NCBI GenBank assembly: GCA_017417045.1
Contig: JAFPZZ010000030.1
Location: 1 to 41,237, forward strand
DNA length: 41,237 nt
Origin: Bacillota bacterium
GTDB lineage: Bacteria > Bacillota > Clostridia > Peptostreptococcales > Anaerovoracaceae
Direction: 5' to 3'
Below are positions 40,313-41,237 of the stretch, in pieces. The position numbers and the translations under genes were made by a program. The notes below the pieces were generated by a model that saw nothing but the letters and a program-made list of their open reading frames with translations, did not search any database and was not told the DNA's origin. How positions within the stretch are numbered: the first letter of the stretch is position 1; each line of letters begins with the position of its first letter.

Positions 40313-41149
40313 TCAGCGTCCGAGCATACCCATAAGATCCGGCAGGGCGAGCTCGAATTTGGTGCCGTAGGTGTGGGTGGGATCTCCCTGAGAGACTTCT
40401 ATGCAGCGGTATGCGAAATCGGCCGCTATGCGCGCGGCTTCGGCCATGCTCTTTCCGCCCATGTAGGCGCCTGTGAAGGCCGAGGCGAAGATATCGCCGG
40501 TGCCGTGCCAGCCCTTTTCGAACTTTGCGTGCCTGTAATAGCTGAAAGCACCCTTTTCGTCCATGACTGCGGCTCCTGTATGAGCGCTGTCGTAGCTCAC
40601 ACCGGTCAGAACTACGGCTCCGGTGCCGAGGGCTCTCAGCTTTTCCATAAGCTCTTTTATGTATGCTTCATCGTATTCGGTGCGATATTCACTGCCAGTG
40701 AGCATCGCGGCTTCGGTGATATTGGGCAGAGCAACGTCAGCCTCGGCCACTAGTTTCCTCATTGCTAGAGCGTACTCCTCGTCGAAGCCGGCGTATAGCT
40801 TTCCGTAGTCACCCATAGCAGGGTCGACGATCTTCACGCAGCCGGGCTTGCCGTTTCTTTGCATGACGTCCCTTACCATGTCGATCTGGGAGACGCTCCC
40901 GAGATAGCCGGTGTAAATAGCGTCGAAGTATATGCCTTCCCTCTCCCAGTGTGCGGATATCTTTGGGATATCCTCGGAAAGGTCTCTAAAGTTGGGCTTT
41001 TTGAAGCCTCCTGTGTGGGTCGAGAGAACCGCCGAGGGAAGCATGACTGTCTCGTTTCCGCATACGGAGAGTATGGGCAGGGCAACGGTGAGCGAGCACT
41101 GCCCCACGCAGGAGATGTCCTGCACTGTCAGTATCCTTTTATATGTCAT
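40313..41149 (-). CDS. Pyridoxamine/pyridoxal kinase (PdxY/PdxK-like)
   Basis: A 278-residue ribokinase-superfamily enzyme phosphorylating B6 vitamers for salvage of pyridoxal phosphate. The N-terminal VQDISCVGQCSLTVALPILS and TVMLPSAVLSTHTGGF segments (about 9-50) match the pyridoxamine kinase group. YTGYLGS, DPAMGDYGKLY and LPNITEAAMLTG follow, and the catalytic base Asp is in the anion-hole motif GWHGTGDIFASAF (about 213-225). AAAGGAG precedes the ATG. Downstream is the SRP RNA, separated by a 165-nt spacer. Hydroxymethylpyrimidine kinase is a relative but lacks the N-terminal pattern. Confidence 0.9.
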   Translation of the reverse strand: MTYKRILTVQDISCVGQCSLTVALPILSVCGNETVMLPSAVLSTHTGGFKKPNFRDLSEDIPKISAHWEREGIYFDAIYTGYLGSVSQIDMVRDVMQRNGKPGCVKIVDPAMGDYGKLYAGFDEEYALAMRKLVAEADVALPNITEAAMLTGSEYRTEYDEAYIKELMEKLRALGTGAVVLTGVSYDSAHTGAAVMDEKGAFSYYRHAKFEKGWHGTGDIFASAFTGAYMGGKSMAEAARIAADFAYRCIEVSQGDPTHTYGTKFELALPDLMGMLGR

Positions 41150-41159
41150 ATGGTCTCCT

Positions 41160-41237
41160 TTCAGGGGAGCGCAGTGCGCTGCGGTATGAGCGGGACGCGC
41201 GCCGCGCGGAGCGCGGCGGCTGCGAAGCAGCCGGCCC
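41160..41237. other. GC-rich spacer at the right edge
   Basis: This tail is made of short palindromic GC-rich blocks (GCGCAGTGCGCTGC, CGCGCCGCGCGGAGCGCGG, GGCTGC-GAA-GCAGCC). It may be another decayed repeat array or a terminator for a gene outside the window; it is cut by the edge. Confidence 0.4.

Overview
The window looks like chromosome from a moderately GC-rich, anaerobic-type Gram-positive bacterium, most likely Bacillota/Clostridia. This rests on a secreted InlB/MucBP/MBG-repeat surface protein, a NupNOPQ-like BMP nucleoside ABC transporter, lipoproteins with classical lipoboxes, strong AGGAGG-type ribosome binding sites, a small SRP RNA beside dnaX-ybaB-recR, and frequent ATA isoleucine codons despite the GC content. 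Genus cannot be named from sequence alone. No rRNA, tRNA, CRISPR array, intact insertion sequence or phage was seen.

Layout. 1-6498 (minus): the 5' part of a giant surface protein that runs off the left edge, preceded by a leader hairpin with a U-rich tail. 7012-7158 (plus): a remnant of a HicB-type antitoxin. 7273-13022 (minus): a purine salvage and nucleoside uptake unit (xpt, BMP lipoprotein, then ATPase and two permeases). 13483-14625 (plus): a THUMP-domain rRNA methyltransferase. 14799-16620 (minus): a lipoprotein and an AlkZ-related protein. 16683-17246 (plus): an Apt-like phosphoribosyltransferase. 17366-22907 (minus): a 1102-residue MscS channel with two extracytoplasmic sensor regions, co-transcribed with an SRAP DNA-repair protein, then a small unknown gene and ychF.

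23052-36027 is the main accessory block and reads as an uncharacterised catabolic locus. It holds an M20 peptidase, a TSUP transporter, two tandem-duplicated B3-like MBL hydrolases, a CitMHS-type carboxylate transporter, a D-2-hydroxyacid dehydrogenase, an amidohydrolase, a UlaG-like MBL hydrolase, an alpha/beta hydrolase and a LysR regulator. Divergent from the regulator is a DUF1932 dehydrogenase plus RraA-type aldolase pair. Dyads upstream of the dehydrogenase/aldolase operon and of the transporter share CAAA-N5-TTTG, and each is centred about 65 nt upstream of a predicted transcription start, so one LysR protein may control both. My inference is import of a hydroxy-di/tricarboxylate or its conjugate, release by the hydrolases, oxidation, then RraA aldol cleavage to pyruvate. 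The substrate is unknown.

36262-41149 (minus) is housekeeping: lgt, recR, ybaB, trmO, a short dnaX, SRP RNA and pyridoxamine kinase.

An unexpected structural theme is that at least five spacers are built from short degenerate tandem repeats (20, 23/24, 24, 33 and 54 bp), each with a different unit sequence.
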